Virus record (IMG/VR): IMGVR_UViG_3300029983_000036
Location: 1 to 47,965 of that record
DNA: 47,965 nt
Direction: 5' to 3' (one strand)
From: a virus
Both the position numbers and the translations under genes were made by a program. Below the pieces are notes generated by a model. It did not search any database. It was given only the letters and a program-made list of their open reading frames with translations, and was not told the DNA's origin. How positions within the stretch are numbered: position 1 is the stretch's first letter; the number at the start of each line of letters is the position of its first letter. Positions 9,003-17,873 of this stretch are shown in pieces.

Positions 9003-10214
9003 ATGATATCAAGTTCAATATTAAATAGCGTCACATTTAAAAAGTTGGCAACCTATCCGACTGAATTTCCAAATATGTGGAATACACTACATGCGGATCG
9101 AAAACACTCTAATAATTTGATAATTCCATATTTTCAAAAGTTTAATAAAAACCATGTACTTTACTTGCAATTTGAATCAGATACAGACGCGACAATTACA
9201 CTTAAATCATTTTATAAACTTCCTATAATCACACAAATTGAAAGTATTTCGGCTGGTTATACTTCGCATTACGGATCAACAAATATGAGGTATTATACTA
9301 ATTTTGTTGTTACTTTAGATTCTGACTACTTCGACAAACATATCTATTTTACCGCTATACAGGGTTCAGATGTATTAACCAGCGAACCTGTTTTAGTCAC
9401 AGATTTGACAGAACAGATAAACAAAGGAACTATCAAATACATAAAATATTCAAACCTTGATAGGATTGAATCAGACTTAGATAATAGATTCATAGATTGG
9501 TCTGTATTGGCAAATACCGGGAATTATCTTGATTTTTATATCGAGGCGATGGATGTAGAAGTAAACGACATTGATAAATCAGAAGTGCTCGAAGGTTCAC
9601 AAAGCAATACTATTCTTTCAGCATCATACTACACAGGAAAAGTATTGAAAATTGCAGCAGTGCCGGATTACATGATAGCTAAAATAGGGATGGTAAGCAA
9701 TTTGGATTTATTTACAGTTAATAGTATTCAGTATATTAAGAAAAGTGAAATAGACCCTACTTTATTTGGAAACTCAACATCTTTTCAGGCAACCCTGAAG
9801 CTATCACAAAAGAACGCTATCGGTATTAATGTTGATAATTTAGGTATCATTGAATCAAATCCGATTATTCCGGATATCACTACTAAAATGTATGTCGGTG
9901 CTGTGACAAATAACCCGCCTTATGAATCAGAAGTCAAGGCAATGACTGAGTTATTAGCCGTTAAAGAAGATACAACAATCCAGTATTATAACGAACTTGG
10001 AACCCGAAACTGTTTTGCTTATCCTGCATCATTCGGGGAACTATCAAGTATTTTAATGTGGAACGTTTACGATCTTATGAGTGCATTTGAAAAAACACAG
10101 GCGACTTTTACTTTTGGATCAAACAGTGTATTAATGAACATTTACACTTTTGTTTGTCCTATAACTTATGCACCTGAACCAGCAACATTATTAACTTTAA
10201 CCTATAAATTTTAA
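9003..10214 (+). CDS. Structural protein, probably tail fibre or baseplate (403 aa)
   Basis: Long beta-rich protein without signal peptide, membrane segment or recognised catalytic motif. It lies between the tail-tip gene and a run of fibre-like genes, so a peripheral tail role is likely. The start follows a TAAATTTG promoter box. A 14-base tandem repeat covers its last codons and stop (10202-10229). No family is recognised. Confidence 0.55.
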   Translation: MISSSILNSVTFKKLATYPTEFPNMWNTLHADRKHSNNLIIPYFQKFNKNHVLYLQFESDTDATITLKSFYKLPIITQIESISAGYTSHYGSTNMRYYTNFVVTLDSDYFDKHIYFTAIQGSDVLTSEPVLVTDLTEQINKGTIKYIKYSNLDRIESDLDNRFIDWSVLANTGNYLDFYIEAMDVEVNDIDKSEVLEGSQSNTILSASYYTGKVLKIAAVPDYMIAKIGMVSNLDLFTVNSIQYIKKSEIDPTLFGNSTSFQATLKLSQKNAIGINVDNLGIIESNPIIPDITTKMYVGAVTNNPPYESEVKAMTELLAVKEDTTIQYYNELGTRNCFAYPASFGELSSILMWNVYDLMSAFEKTQATFTFGSNSVLMNIYTFVCPITYAPEPATLLTLTYKF

Positions 10215-10229
10215 GCTATAAATTTTAAG
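10202..10229 (+). repeat. Exact 14-bp tandem repeat at the end of a fibre gene
   Basis: CTATAAATTTTAAG occurs twice back to back (10202-10215 and 10216-10229). The first copy holds the last codons and stop of the 403-residue gene, and the second forms the leader of the next gene. It looks like a slippage duplication and would also give a new A/T-rich leader for translation. Confidence 0.9.
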
Positions 10230-10231
10230 CA

Positions 10232-10909
10232 ATGATAGGAATACCAATTGACATAGGTTTTAAATCAACTACCGGAAGACCAATCCAGGAAGCATATCTA
10301 AATAACAATGTTCCGTGGGCTTCGGAGGCTGAGGCGTTGGCGGGAATTGACATAGGATTAAGACATAAATTTATGCCTTTAATTATTGTTGATCAACTTT
10401 ATTGGTTTAAAGCAGATTGTACAACATTAGAACCTGTTACATTTCCTGCAACCGTCAAGGCAGAAGATGTAACGCTTGCTGATTTGGCCGGAATTTTTGA
10501 CGCTGAAAATGTAGAGGATGCACTCGCAGAAGTTATGGGATTTGCAAACGCCCTCTATATAATTATTCAAGACTTATTAAAACTTAAACAAAATCCTTAT
10601 ACTATTAACTTTACTTCATCTTCTGGAAGTGTTGCAACCAGAATATCCGCCGCAATTGAAACAACAGACTACCCTACCGGATGGACATTGGAGGTTGATG
10701 ATACTTACAACTTACTTGTAACTCATAATTTAACCGGAAGAAAGATAGTTGATATAAAAGTATTTGAAATCAACGGTTCGGCTGAACGTATGTTGAGCTT
10801 TGATCGTGGAACTGCTTATACGGGAGTTGTAGGAAATGGTTTAACAGTGCTAATAGAAGGTTTTGCACCTAATCCGCTACCTATGAGGGTAGAACTAATA
10901 TTTAACTAA
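10232..10909 (+). CDS. Probable tail fibre protein (225 aa)
   Basis: The N-terminal part (KSTTGRPIQEAYL, VPWASEAEALAGI, GLRHKFMPLIIVDQLYWFK) reads like attachment domains of Bacteroidota phage fibres, and residues 130-225 look like a beta-rich head domain. A helical stretch near 95-115 could be a trimer-forming coiled coil. It starts two bases after a duplicated leader and is followed at 2 bases by the next gene. The fibre role is from position and composition. Confidence 0.5.
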   Translation: MIGIPIDIGFKSTTGRPIQEAYLNNNVPWASEAEALAGIDIGLRHKFMPLIIVDQLYWFKADCTTLEPVTFPATVKAEDVTLADLAGIFDAENVEDALAEVMGFANALYIIIQDLLKLKQNPYTINFTSSSGSVATRISAAIETTDYPTGWTLEVDDTYNLLVTHNLTGRKIVDIKVFEINGSAERMLSFDRGTAYTGVVGNGLTVLIEGFAPNPLPMRVELIFN

Positions 10910-10911
10910 AA

Positions 10912-11592
10912 ATGAGTGATTTATCGAAATATAATACATCTTCGGCGTGGTTTACAATTGCTCAATCAGTTTATCAGATTGACAGGGAAACACCTTTAAC
11001 CGCAGCAACGTACGGAATAAAGGTAAATGCAATTGACACCAATAATATTGGGGCTAATCTCAAAGATGCTGATTACGCTTTCACTGATTTTGTCGGAGTT
11101 CCTTACTTAGTTATTTCTACCGGAGTTGGTACGATATTAGTAAGTGACGTTTTTAAACAGGGTTGCCCGACTTCCGGTAAAATGGGAATAGTTCACAAGT
11201 CAGCTTATAAGGGATATTCTATTTTACTTCCTACCGAACTACTTTATAGACTTCATCCAATTGCGGTCAGCAATAACAATAAATTTTCAATGTCAGTTCT
11301 TTGGGGCAATGATCCAAACGGGCGGAGAATAGAATTTACAGATGTTTATAGCCCAGAAATTTCAAATTATAGAGAATCATTGGAAGACTCAAACAATGTT
11401 TCTTTTAACCCGATGCAGGACTACGGCCAAAATCCTCAGTTTGAAGTCTGGCAATTTGTTGAAGCAGGTAAATATTCCAGACTTCCTATTGATCCGCAGT
11501 TAACGCTTTCTTCAATTGACGGATTAATAGATTCTGTGTTATTTTCTGGAACCGGCGAATTAATTTCAGGATACATTTTAATAAAAAATTGA
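10912..11592 (+). CDS. Probable fibre-associated structural protein (226 aa)
   Basis: Soluble, beta-rich and rich in Ser, Asn and aromatics, with no signal peptide. It sits tightly between the fibre-like gene ending at 10909 and an exported protein starting at 11594, in the same short-gap operon. No motif is recognised. The role is assigned only from its neighbours. Confidence 0.5.
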   Translation: MSDLSKYNTSSAWFTIAQSVYQIDRETPLTAATYGIKVNAIDTNNIGANLKDADYAFTDFVGVPYLVISTGVGTILVSDVFKQGCPTSGKMGIVHKSAYKGYSILLPTELLYRLHPIAVSNNNKFSMSVLWGNDPNGRRIEFTDVYSPEISNYRESLEDSNNVSFNPMQDYGQNPQFEVWQFVEAGKYSRLPIDPQLTLSSIDGLIDSVLFSGTGELISGYILIKN

Positions 11593-11593
11593 T

Positions 11594-12199
11594 ATGAAAA
11601 AATTATTCACAATTGTATTTATTTTGGTCGGATTCATTGCACATTCGCAAAATGCAAGTCCGTTACCAAATTCATCTATCAAAAAATTAATTGCTCCGAA
11701 CAATCCTATTTTTTACTACAATACTGCTGATTCTGCTGTTTGGATGTTCAAGGGGCAACACGCATGGAATAAGTTTGACTTAAGCAATACCAACGAACTC
11801 GATTCAATCTATTGTACAAATACATCACTTTGGTACAGTAATCGCGATACACTGACAATATTAACCGATCAAGATGTAACGCCATATTCTGCAACGGCAA
11901 ATACTAACTATACTCACAATGTTTCAGCACACATAAACGCGAACATTTCAACAAATACAAATATTTCAATCACGCTTTCAAATCTAAATAATGGAAAAAC
12001 TGGAAATATTGAAATAACATACACCGGGGCCGCTGTGGTTACTTTCATCGTTGGGTCGAGTTACACGCTGAATGTTTCACCAAACATTTTAGGAACTATC
12101 ACTAATGCCCACACAAATACTTTGAAATCAAAAAGTTCAGGTACTTATATTACAAGCTATTACAGATCAGGAAATAATATTTACATAAACGGAAGGTAA
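11594..12199 (+). CDS. Exported protein in the fibre region (201 aa)
   Basis: Residues 1-19 form a clear signal peptide (MKKLFTIVFILVGFIAHS followed by QN), so the product should be exported by Sec. The rest is Asn/Thr-rich and beta-like, with a repetitive stretch around 105-150. A secretion signal on a gene inside a tail operon is unusual. Possible roles are surface display during infection or superinfection control, both inferred. Its stop overlaps the next start. Confidence 0.6.
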   Translation: MKKLFTIVFILVGFIAHSQNASPLPNSSIKKLIAPNNPIFYYNTADSAVWMFKGQHAWNKFDLSNTNELDSIYCTNTSLWYSNRDTLTILTDQDVTPYSATANTNYTHNVSAHINANISTNTNISITLSNLNNGKTGNIEITYTGAAVVTFIVGSSYTLNVSPNILGTITNAHTNTLKSKSSGTYITSYYRSGNNIYINGR

Positions 12200-12942
12200 T
12201 GAAAAAGATATTTTTTTTAACTGTATTTTTTTTGATGATTATTTCATCATGTAACTGTCAACAATATTCTAACTTTTTTTGGAGTTACCCACAAGAACAG
12301 CAAATTACACCAGTAAAATATGGATATCTTTATAATTGGTATGCAGTAACTTACAGCACTGGAGGAGCAAGTATTGCTCCGGTTGGATGGCATGTTCCTA
12401 CTAGATTAGAATTTTATGCACTTGGCTTGACATTAGGTGGTGCAAATTACGCAGGAGGTAAGCTTAAAGAAACTGGATATGATTATTGGAATTCGCCAAA
12501 TACTGGCGCAACGAATGGATATAACTATGTTCTTCGAGGTACCGGATTAAGAAATGAAACAGGTTCGTTTTCAGGAATAAATCAGGTTTGTTATTTATGG
12601 GCTTCAAATAGCTACGATGCAACTTACGCATATTGTTGTCAGGCCGCTGTTTATAATTCATCATATTTTGGATGGCAGGCATTAATATTTAAGGTTCAGG
12701 GATGTCCTATCAGATTAATAAAAGATGATTCAATAGACCCTGGTATATTAATAGATTACGACGGTAATATTTATGCAACAGTAAAAATAGGTTCTCAAGT
12801 ATGGACTGTTCAGAATTTTATATGTACTCATTTTAATGATGGTACGTCAATAACAGAAGTTCAAAATTCAACTACTTGGAGTTCTTTAACTTCATCAGCA
12901 AGATGTGTGTATAATAATGATGAAAGCAACGCAAAAAAATAA
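12199..12942 (+). CDS. FISUMP-type lipoprotein with the domain in swapped order (247 aa)
   Basis: Residues 1-18 are a lipoprotein signal ending at Cys18 (IISSC), so the product should be lipid-anchored. Residues 41-180 match the second half of the Fibrobacter succinogenes major paralogous (FISUMP) domain: YGYLYNWYAV, IAPVGWHVPT, GGKLKETG, then W-rich blocks. Residues 186-245 match the first half (DYDGNIYATVKIG, QVWTVQNF, DGTSI, CVYNND). The halves are in reverse order, so this is either a permuted domain or a tandem array cut at both ends; the reading frame stops just after an A7 run. The C-type-lectin fold suggests ligand binding. Confidence 0.75.
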   Translation: MKKIFFLTVFFLMIISSCNCQQYSNFFWSYPQEQQITPVKYGYLYNWYAVTYSTGGASIAPVGWHVPTRLEFYALGLTLGGANYAGGKLKETGYDYWNSPNTGATNGYNYVLRGTGLRNETGSFSGINQVCYLWASNSYDATYAYCCQAAVYNSSYFGWQALIFKVQGCPIRLIKDDSIDPGILIDYDGNIYATVKIGSQVWTVQNFICTHFNDGTSITEVQNSTTWSSLTSSARCVYNNDESNAKK

Positions 12943-13016
12943 TAGTGCTTTATAACATACTTTAAAAAATATATTTACTTTTATAGTGTTTTTTTAACAT
13001 TAAATAATCATCAATC
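12943..13016 (+). promoter_or_regulatory. Intergenic leader with weak promoter-like box
   Basis: The 74-base gap is very A/T-rich. TACTTTTA at 12976-12983 differs from the TAnnTTTG consensus only at the last base, and it is one of few gaps in this operon. It could start a transcript for the genes from 13017. Confidence 0.3.
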
Positions 13017-13592
13017 ATGGCAGGATCAGTAACTTTAACAAAAACACCAAACGGAAATTTTTATATTTCAGTAGTTGGCGTCCCTAGTTATGAAAAACCA
13101 TTCACTTCAGGACACTTTACAGTAGCAGCAATATCTGGGTTAATTAAAATAGTTCCACCGGTTGGCGATGTTGATATTATGGTTACCGGACACTTACCTA
13201 CCGATTGGACTATTAACGGGGTAACTGGATTTACAACAGTCTTACAAGTAACTGAGTCACTAACGTTACTTGGACTAGGAATTGCTACCGGAGTTTCAAC
13301 AGCATCAAAACAAGATGATGCGCTTGGCAAAAAAGTACTAATCGTTACGGGAACGGCTAAAACAAGTATGCCAGCTAACTACTATGCTTATTATTGCACC
13401 TCGTGGTTTGATGGTTCTAAAATTGCATCATGTGAAAAAACAGTAGGTGTAACAGTTTCGGCCGATGTAGATGAGGGAATTGTAGGCGTTGGAATACCTT
13501 TAGGAATGGGTGGACCTTTGGTAAATAAAGTTACTTCAGTAACTCAAACAGCCGCTACAGATGTTATTTGTTATTATTTAAAACTATTATAA
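13017..13592 (+). CDS. Beta-rich structural protein (191 aa)
   Basis: Rich in Val, Thr and Gly with regular beta-strand patterns and no signal peptide. It lies directly before the receptor-binding esterase gene and is probably a virion or fibre protein. Its last 16 residues (TQTAATDVICYYLKLL) are echoed by a separate 20-residue frame just downstream. No family is recognised. Confidence 0.5.
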   Translation: MAGSVTLTKTPNGNFYISVVGVPSYEKPFTSGHFTVAAISGLIKIVPPVGDVDIMVTGHLPTDWTINGVTGFTTVLQVTESLTLLGLGIATGVSTASKQDDALGKKVLIVTGTAKTSMPANYYAYYCTSWFDGSKIASCEKTVGVTVSADVDEGIVGVGIPLGMGGPLVNKVTSVTQTAATDVICYYLKLL

Positions 13593-13593
13593 C

Positions 13594-13656
13594 ATGAAAA
13601 ATATAACTCAGACAGCAGCGACAGACATTATTAAATACTGGCTAAAACCCCTGTAA
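13594..13656 (+). CDS. Mini-ORF repeating the C-terminus of the previous protein (20 aa)
   Basis: It encodes MKNITQTAATDIIKYWLKPL, against TQTAATDVICYYLKLL at the end of the 191-residue protein. The match is at protein level while the DNA has diverged, so it is an old duplication rather than recent slippage. It could be a remnant of a lost paralog or a short translated peptide. ATG lies 1 base after the upstream stop. Confidence 0.45.
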   Translation: MKNITQTAATDIIKYWLKPL

Positions 13657-13657
13657 A

Positions 13658-15361
13658 ATGCCAGGAATAAACACACATATAGGTTTGGGGGTAGTTAAAC
13701 TAGGGACAAATATTAGCTATCCATCGATAGTTCCAACGGACTTATCAAACCTTGCATTGTGGTTAAGGTCGGATGATGTTGTTGATTCATCGGGCAAGGC
13801 ATCGCAGTTGACCGACCTGTAGGGTAACAATCATCATGCAGTTGGTGCAGGAGTTGATAATTATCCAACTATTACGGCAAATTCCTTAAACGGGCATAAT
13901 AAAATAACTTTTAATGGGGTGAAAAATAGGTTGATAACTGACATTTTTACAATCGCCCAACCATATACTATTTACATGGTTTCAAAGTTTTTATCGTCAA
14001 CACCAGACAGGGCGCAATGTGGCACACCAGCTACGCCTTACACTGCATTAATTTATCTTATGGGTGGAACCCCTGTTGGTAGATTTGGGATTAATGCTGG
14101 TGCATCTGCGGTGATCGAAACAGCATATTCTACCGATTTGAGTTGTTATTGTCAGGTGGTTAGAGCTGCAACTTCAGAATTTATTAGAAATGGCGCAAGT
14201 AAGGTTACTACAACAGTTGGCTCAAACAATATTACAAAAGGCATCGAAATAGGTGGTTATGCAAACTTGGATACAGCTTGTTGTAATTTCGATTTTTATG
14301 AATTAATAATTTACTCAGGAGCGCATACGGGATATGAAAAAATGCAAGTAATGGACTATTTGCAAGAACGTTATGCAACCAATTTTGGAGTAATGAAAGA
14401 TTCACCCTATAATCTCAAAGAAAAGTATGATGGAATAATGCTTAATTCTGTTGATTATAAGGATGAAACTACATATAAAAGAAAAATGGCATTTGCCAAA
14501 TATGAGTTTTACACGACCGATACTAATATTTTGATCAAAGCAAACCCCACGTTGCAACTAGGTGGTTCTGGGAGTTCTTTGCTTACCGTCTTTATTGATA
14601 ATGTATATTTTGCACAATATTATCTATATGCTTTCACCGAAAAAATTATATTCCTTCCTGTCGGTAATAAAAAAGTTACCTTAATGGAGGGTACTCAGGC
14701 GGGTGTATCAGGATTTGATTCTGTTGTGGGAACATTTTTGACATCGGTAAAGTGTAAGAATATCACAAAAATAAACGAGGTGTCACATCCTGAAAAACTG
14801 GTATGTATTGGCGATTCAATTTCTGTGAGTGATGCTGCAACAATACCTGAAACGCAGGGATTTGTAAGACTTTTTGAAATTGAAAATAGTAAAAATATTG
14901 CCTCTTTGGGATTTGGTTTTGGTCAAATAAAACATTTTGCAGGCACATCTCCACTTGTCACCAGAACAATAGGATATTTGACTTCATTATTTGCCCTTAC
15001 AACAACTCGAAAAATTGTACTAATTGAGGCAGCTACTAACGATTGGGGTGTCGCAAATACAGCAGCTGCAACTTTTGAGGGTTATTATGCGGCCTTATTG
15101 GATGCTATTCACACACTTGATGCAACTATTGAGGTATTTTGTTTGAGTCCACTTATAAGAGGTGACGCAAAAGAAGACGCAACACTTGATGATTACCGCA
15201 CTCGTATAGCTTCATTGTGTACAGCAAGATCAACTTATTGCACTCATATCGTAGGGAAAACAATTCTTACTTATCCTGATGATTTTGCAAATGCAGTACA
15301 CCCACACACGGCAGGGCATAAAAAATTGAAAGACGCTGTATATGCGGTAATTTATCCTTAG
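13658..15361 (+). pseudogene. LamG-like plus SGNH/GDSL esterase, probable receptor-binding protein, with in-frame TAG
   Basis: The frame from ATG 13658 to TAG 15361 has 567 sense codons apart from an amber at codon 55 (13820-13822, within TDL-stop-GNNHHAVG). Similar proteins usually have a sense codon in this DLxGNN turn. Residues 25-250 look like a LamG/concanavalin-type sugar-binding domain. The C-terminal domain is an SGNH hydrolase: GDS near residue 385, ATNDW near 460, and HPHTAGH near 550 with the catalytic His. It would deacylate a surface glycan at adsorption. A shorter product could start at GTG 13919. Confidence 0.75.
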
Positions 15362-15387
15362 TTCGTATAGGGAACTTTTTGAACTAA
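15358..15387 (+). repeat. Inverted repeat TTAGTTC-N16-GAACTAA
   Basis: It overlaps the stop codon of the esterase gene. The inner AGTTC/GAACT pair followed by TTTTT could act as a terminator. On the minus strand it reads TTAGTTCAAAAAG, identical to the first 13 bases of the right flank of arrays 1 and 3. A second copy with the same 16-base spacer length lies at 42586-42615. Confidence 0.55.
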
Positions 15388-15435
15388 ATTTCATAATAAA
15401 AACTTTCGGTTGACCCCAGAATTATAAATAACAGA

Positions 15436-15981
15436 ATGGACGAAACACAACAAAAATGCGAAGAGTGTTTTAACAACATCACAAAACGCTCAAATGATGT
15501 GTTTAAAGATTTTGAAATTAAATCTGAAAATGCAATTAAAAACTTTATTGGTGAAACGTCCGACATGTTTACTCACTTGAAAGCAGAATCAGCCGCTTAT
15601 TTTGCAGACCGTGAAGAAAAATCAGATTTATTTTATGAGAAGCAAGAAAAGAAGTATGATAAGCTTGAAAGTAAATTAACAGGAATGGTTAAATGGACAC
15701 TTGGAATAGTTTTATTTATAGTTACAATTTATGGAGGGGTTATCGCTTCAACATTTGCAAACAATACGGATAAAGCCGATAAAAAGGACTATTTAAGCCT
15801 CAAGGATGCTTATATTTTACGGACACTGGGTGATAAATATTACGATCAAAGATATGTTTTAAAGCCTGGTGAATCAATCGACAAATACACCTATCAATGG
15901 CACATGAATATTATCTTTGAAGAAATTCATCGGGGCACATCTCTGAAGGATTCTTTAATGCCAATGAATAAACAGTTTTAG
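15436..15981 (+). CDS. Single-pass membrane protein with coiled coil (181 aa)
   Basis: Residues 1-85 are charged and helical, residues 90-110 form one membrane segment (WTLGIVLFIVTIYGGVIA), and the rest is polar. The arrangement suits a protein anchored in the inner membrane, and its place at the start of the lysis region makes a holin-like or spanin-like role possible. No family motif is seen. The N-terminus has a CEEC pair. Confidence 0.55.
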   Translation: MDETQQKCEECFNNITKRSNDVFKDFEIKSENAIKNFIGETSDMFTHLKAESAAYFADREEKSDLFYEKQEKKYDKLESKLTGMVKWTLGIVLFIVTIYGGVIASTFANNTDKADKKDYLSLKDAYILRTLGDKYYDQRYVLKPGESIDKYTYQWHMNIIFEEIHRGTSLKDSLMPMNKQF

Positions 15982-16005
15982 TATTTACATTTAAAAATTA
16001 ACATC

Positions 16006-16095
16006 ATGCCAAATGAAGAACCGGAATTACCACCTATCAAAAAAGGGGTAACTCAATCTACTAAGAAGCCTAAAAAAGCAAAATCAAAAAAGTGA
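16006..16095 (+). CDS. Short lysine-rich protein (29 aa)
   Basis: An acidic, proline-containing N-terminus (PNEEPELPP) is followed by a tail that is almost all Lys. The stop overlaps the GTG start of the next gene by 4 bases (16092-16095), which supports real translation. Function unknown; such tails may bind nucleic acid or acidic membrane surfaces. Confidence 0.45.
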   Translation: MPNEEPELPPIKKGVTQSTKKPKKAKSKK

Positions 16096-16532
16096 AAAAG
16101 TTATCAGATATAGGTGCAATAGCTTATCTTGTAATGATCATTTTATCGTACATTGTTTTCTCTTTTGACTTTGAAATTACAAGGGAAAAACTAAATATAA
16201 TGTATGCCCTGACTGGTCACGTATCATGGATAGTTGTTGCACTTATACTTTTGATTGAATCAAATAATCACATAGTTAGATTTTTATCTCTTTACACAGC
16301 CATATTTTTCTTTTTGGCTATTTTACTTTTCGTTTATGTTGGAATAATTGAAAACAAAAGTTATTTCAATTATAAATTATGTATATATTTGTCTATAATT
16401 TTAGCATCTGTGTATGAGGCATTTTCTTTTATCCGAAAATACGCTGCTAGTCATAAATATGATTTTGGCCGTTGCTGCAAGTTCATCGTCTTTTGTCGCG
16501 GTATCTTTTTATCGAAGGATAAGGGAAAGTGA
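16092..16532 (+). CDS. Multi-pass membrane protein, candidate holin (146 aa)
   Basis: Starts with GTG overlapping the previous stop. Four hydrophobic segments are visible (about residues 8-26, 42-58, 62-84 and 92-110), followed by a basic Cys-containing tail. Its position four genes before the endolysin makes it a candidate holin, but four-segment holins are not the commonest class. The last 74 bases are shared with another frame, so the tail may be partly an overlap artefact. Confidence 0.5.
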   Translation: MKKLSDIGAIAYLVMIILSYIVFSFDFEITREKLNIMYALTGHVSWIVVALILLIESNNHIVRFLSLYTAIFFFLAILLFVYVGIIENKSYFNYKLCIYLSIILASVYEAFSFIRKYAASHKYDFGRCCKFIVFCRGIFLSKDKGK

Positions 16533-16611
16533 AAAGGAAAGGATGTTAAATCATAAAGACAAATTATTGAATGAGATTCATACAGATATAAAAAAACTTC
16601 TTAAAAATTAA
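16459..16611 (+). CDS. Small single-pass membrane protein overlapping the previous gene (50 aa)
   Basis: ATG 16459 lies inside the end of the four-helix protein in another frame. The product has an N-terminal hydrophobic segment (ILAVAASSSSFVAVSFY) and then a charged helix (KERMLNHKDKLLNEIH). Nested frames are common in lysis modules. A longer frame from 16414 exists, but its extra residues look like overlap. Confidence 0.5.
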   Translation: MILAVAASSSSFVAVSFYRRIRESEKERMLNHKDKLLNEIHTDIKKLLKN

Positions 16612-16613
16612 TT

Positions 16614-17000
16614 ATGAAAGCACTATTATTGAAAATCAAAAGTTTAATTATTAAATTGTTCGCATCTGCCGAAGCCTTTTTGCCAATTGGTATTGATGTA
16701 GTAAATAGGTTTAAAAAATGGATTGATAGTCCGGGTGCCGATCTTCTTACCGCACTAATTCCTGGAACGTTGGACGATGCAGTAAAAATATGGCTTCGTC
16801 AATGGCTTCCAGTTATCTTAAAGGATTTTGGTGACGTTCAGACCATTATTAGCCTACCAAAAGCTGCAAAAAATCAAGTGCTTTTAGGAATTGCCTCTAC
16901 TATCAATCAAGGATTAATAAATAATCTAACAAAAGAATCTGTGACATATTCACAAACAATGATTGCAACAGAAACCAAATACAATGAAACGCCCGCTTGA
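16614..17000 (+). CDS. Lysis-region protein of unknown function (128 aa)
   Basis: Amphipathic helices with hydrophobic clusters (LLTALIPG, LLGIAST) but no clear transmembrane span. It lies 2 bases after the small membrane gene and before an exported membrane protein, in the run that ends with the endolysin. A membrane-associated role in lysis is possible. No family is recognised. Confidence 0.5.
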   Translation: MKALLLKIKSLIIKLFASAEAFLPIGIDVVNRFKKWIDSPGADLLTALIPGTLDDAVKIWLRQWLPVILKDFGDVQTIISLPKAAKNQVLLGIASTINQGLINNLTKESVTYSQTMIATETKYNETPA

Positions 17001-17044
17001 AATTTCAATTACAGGAATCATAAATTTATTTAAAAAATTCAAAC

Positions 17045-17509
17045 ATGAAAAAGGTAATTTTCTTGATACTATTCAGCCTGACGTTGACAATGTATCAACC
17101 CGTGTTAGCTCAAGTATCGAACGTGCCACAACAGGAACAGGTTCAAACACAACAACCCGCGCCGGATGCTCCACAGCTGGGATTCTTTCAAAAGATTTGG
17201 AATAACGCAAAAGATAGTGGCATTTGGGTTTTAGTAATGTATGTGGCTGGTATTCTTTCAAAAAATGGAGTTACAAAGACTATTAAGCTTATTGCAGGTA
17301 AAACAACAATTGTGACTAAGGAATTAAGTGACGTTTCTTTGTCTGTATCCAACTTTGCCGGACTTGTAGATAATGCCATTAAAAACGACGGTTCAGTTGA
17401 TCAGAACTCATTAAAAGAGGCGGCAGCGGCCGGAAAGACTGTTATGGTTGAGGCCAAAGAAGCATGGGTACAGATTATACCAAAAAAACCTATTGTAACA
17501 CCTTCGTAA
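17045..17509 (+). CDS. Exported or membrane protein of the lysis region (154 aa)
   Basis: Residues 1-22 form a signal peptide (FLILFSLTLTMYQPVLAQ). A Gln/Pro-rich linker follows, then a weak membrane segment (IWVLVMYVAGIL, about residues 61-72) and a helical, charged tail. Phage spanins and envelope-spanning lysis proteins have similar layouts, but nothing specific identifies it. It lies 1 base before another signal-peptide protein. Confidence 0.5.
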   Translation: MKKVIFLILFSLTLTMYQPVLAQVSNVPQQEQVQTQQPAPDAPQLGFFQKIWNNAKDSGIWVLVMYVAGILSKNGVTKTIKLIAGKTTIVTKELSDVSLSVSNFAGLVDNAIKNDGSVDQNSLKEAAAAGKTVMVEAKEAWVQIIPKKPIVTPS

Positions 17510-17510
17510 A

Positions 17511-17873
17511 ATGAAGCCAATCCTATTAATTTCGGTTCTGCTTATTTGCCTTCAGTCTACGTCGCAGAACCGATTTGAAAAAGAGTTTGCTGAAGCTGAT
17601 TCTGTATTTTACTCGAAGGCAGAACCGAAAACGGTAAATGATTCGATTCCTGAAATGATCATGAGAAAGGCTTTTGACAACTTATTCAAAGCTCGTAAAG
17701 AATTGGAAAAAGCAATTAAGGCATATCAACGTAGAGACCTAGATGTTAAGGGCGACAAATACAATGCTATAAATTGCAAGGCTGCATTGAAACAGCTTGC
17801 ATATGCCTATAATGAATTATCTGCTATCTGGGAAAAAATGAAAGATGATAAACTAATAGGAACCAGTAAATGA
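17511..17873 (+). CDS. Exported helical protein, paralog of two genes near 42 kb (120 aa)
   Basis: A signal peptide (ILLISVLLICLQSTS) is followed by QNRFEKEFAEADSVF and then a helical domain ending LAYAYNELSAIWEK. The N-terminal part resembles the exported protein at 42208-42579 (QNRF...ADSAF), and the C-terminal part resembles the protein at 42006-42197 (AAYDEVSAIWEN). So this gene joins two modules that are separate and in reverse order elsewhere. It overlaps the endolysin start by 4 bases, which supports a role in lysis. Confidence 0.6.
   Translation: MKPILLISVLLICLQSTSQNRFEKEFAEADSVFYSKAEPKTVNDSIPEMIMRKAFDNLFKARKELEKAIKAYQRRDLDVKGDKYNAINCKAALKQLAYAYNELSAIWEKMKDDKLIGTSK

Noticed and set aside
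12580-12730. Variable region of a diversity-generating retroelement in the FISUMP protein
   Set aside because: The lectin-like fold suits such a target, but no reverse transcriptase and no template repeat were found in the window.
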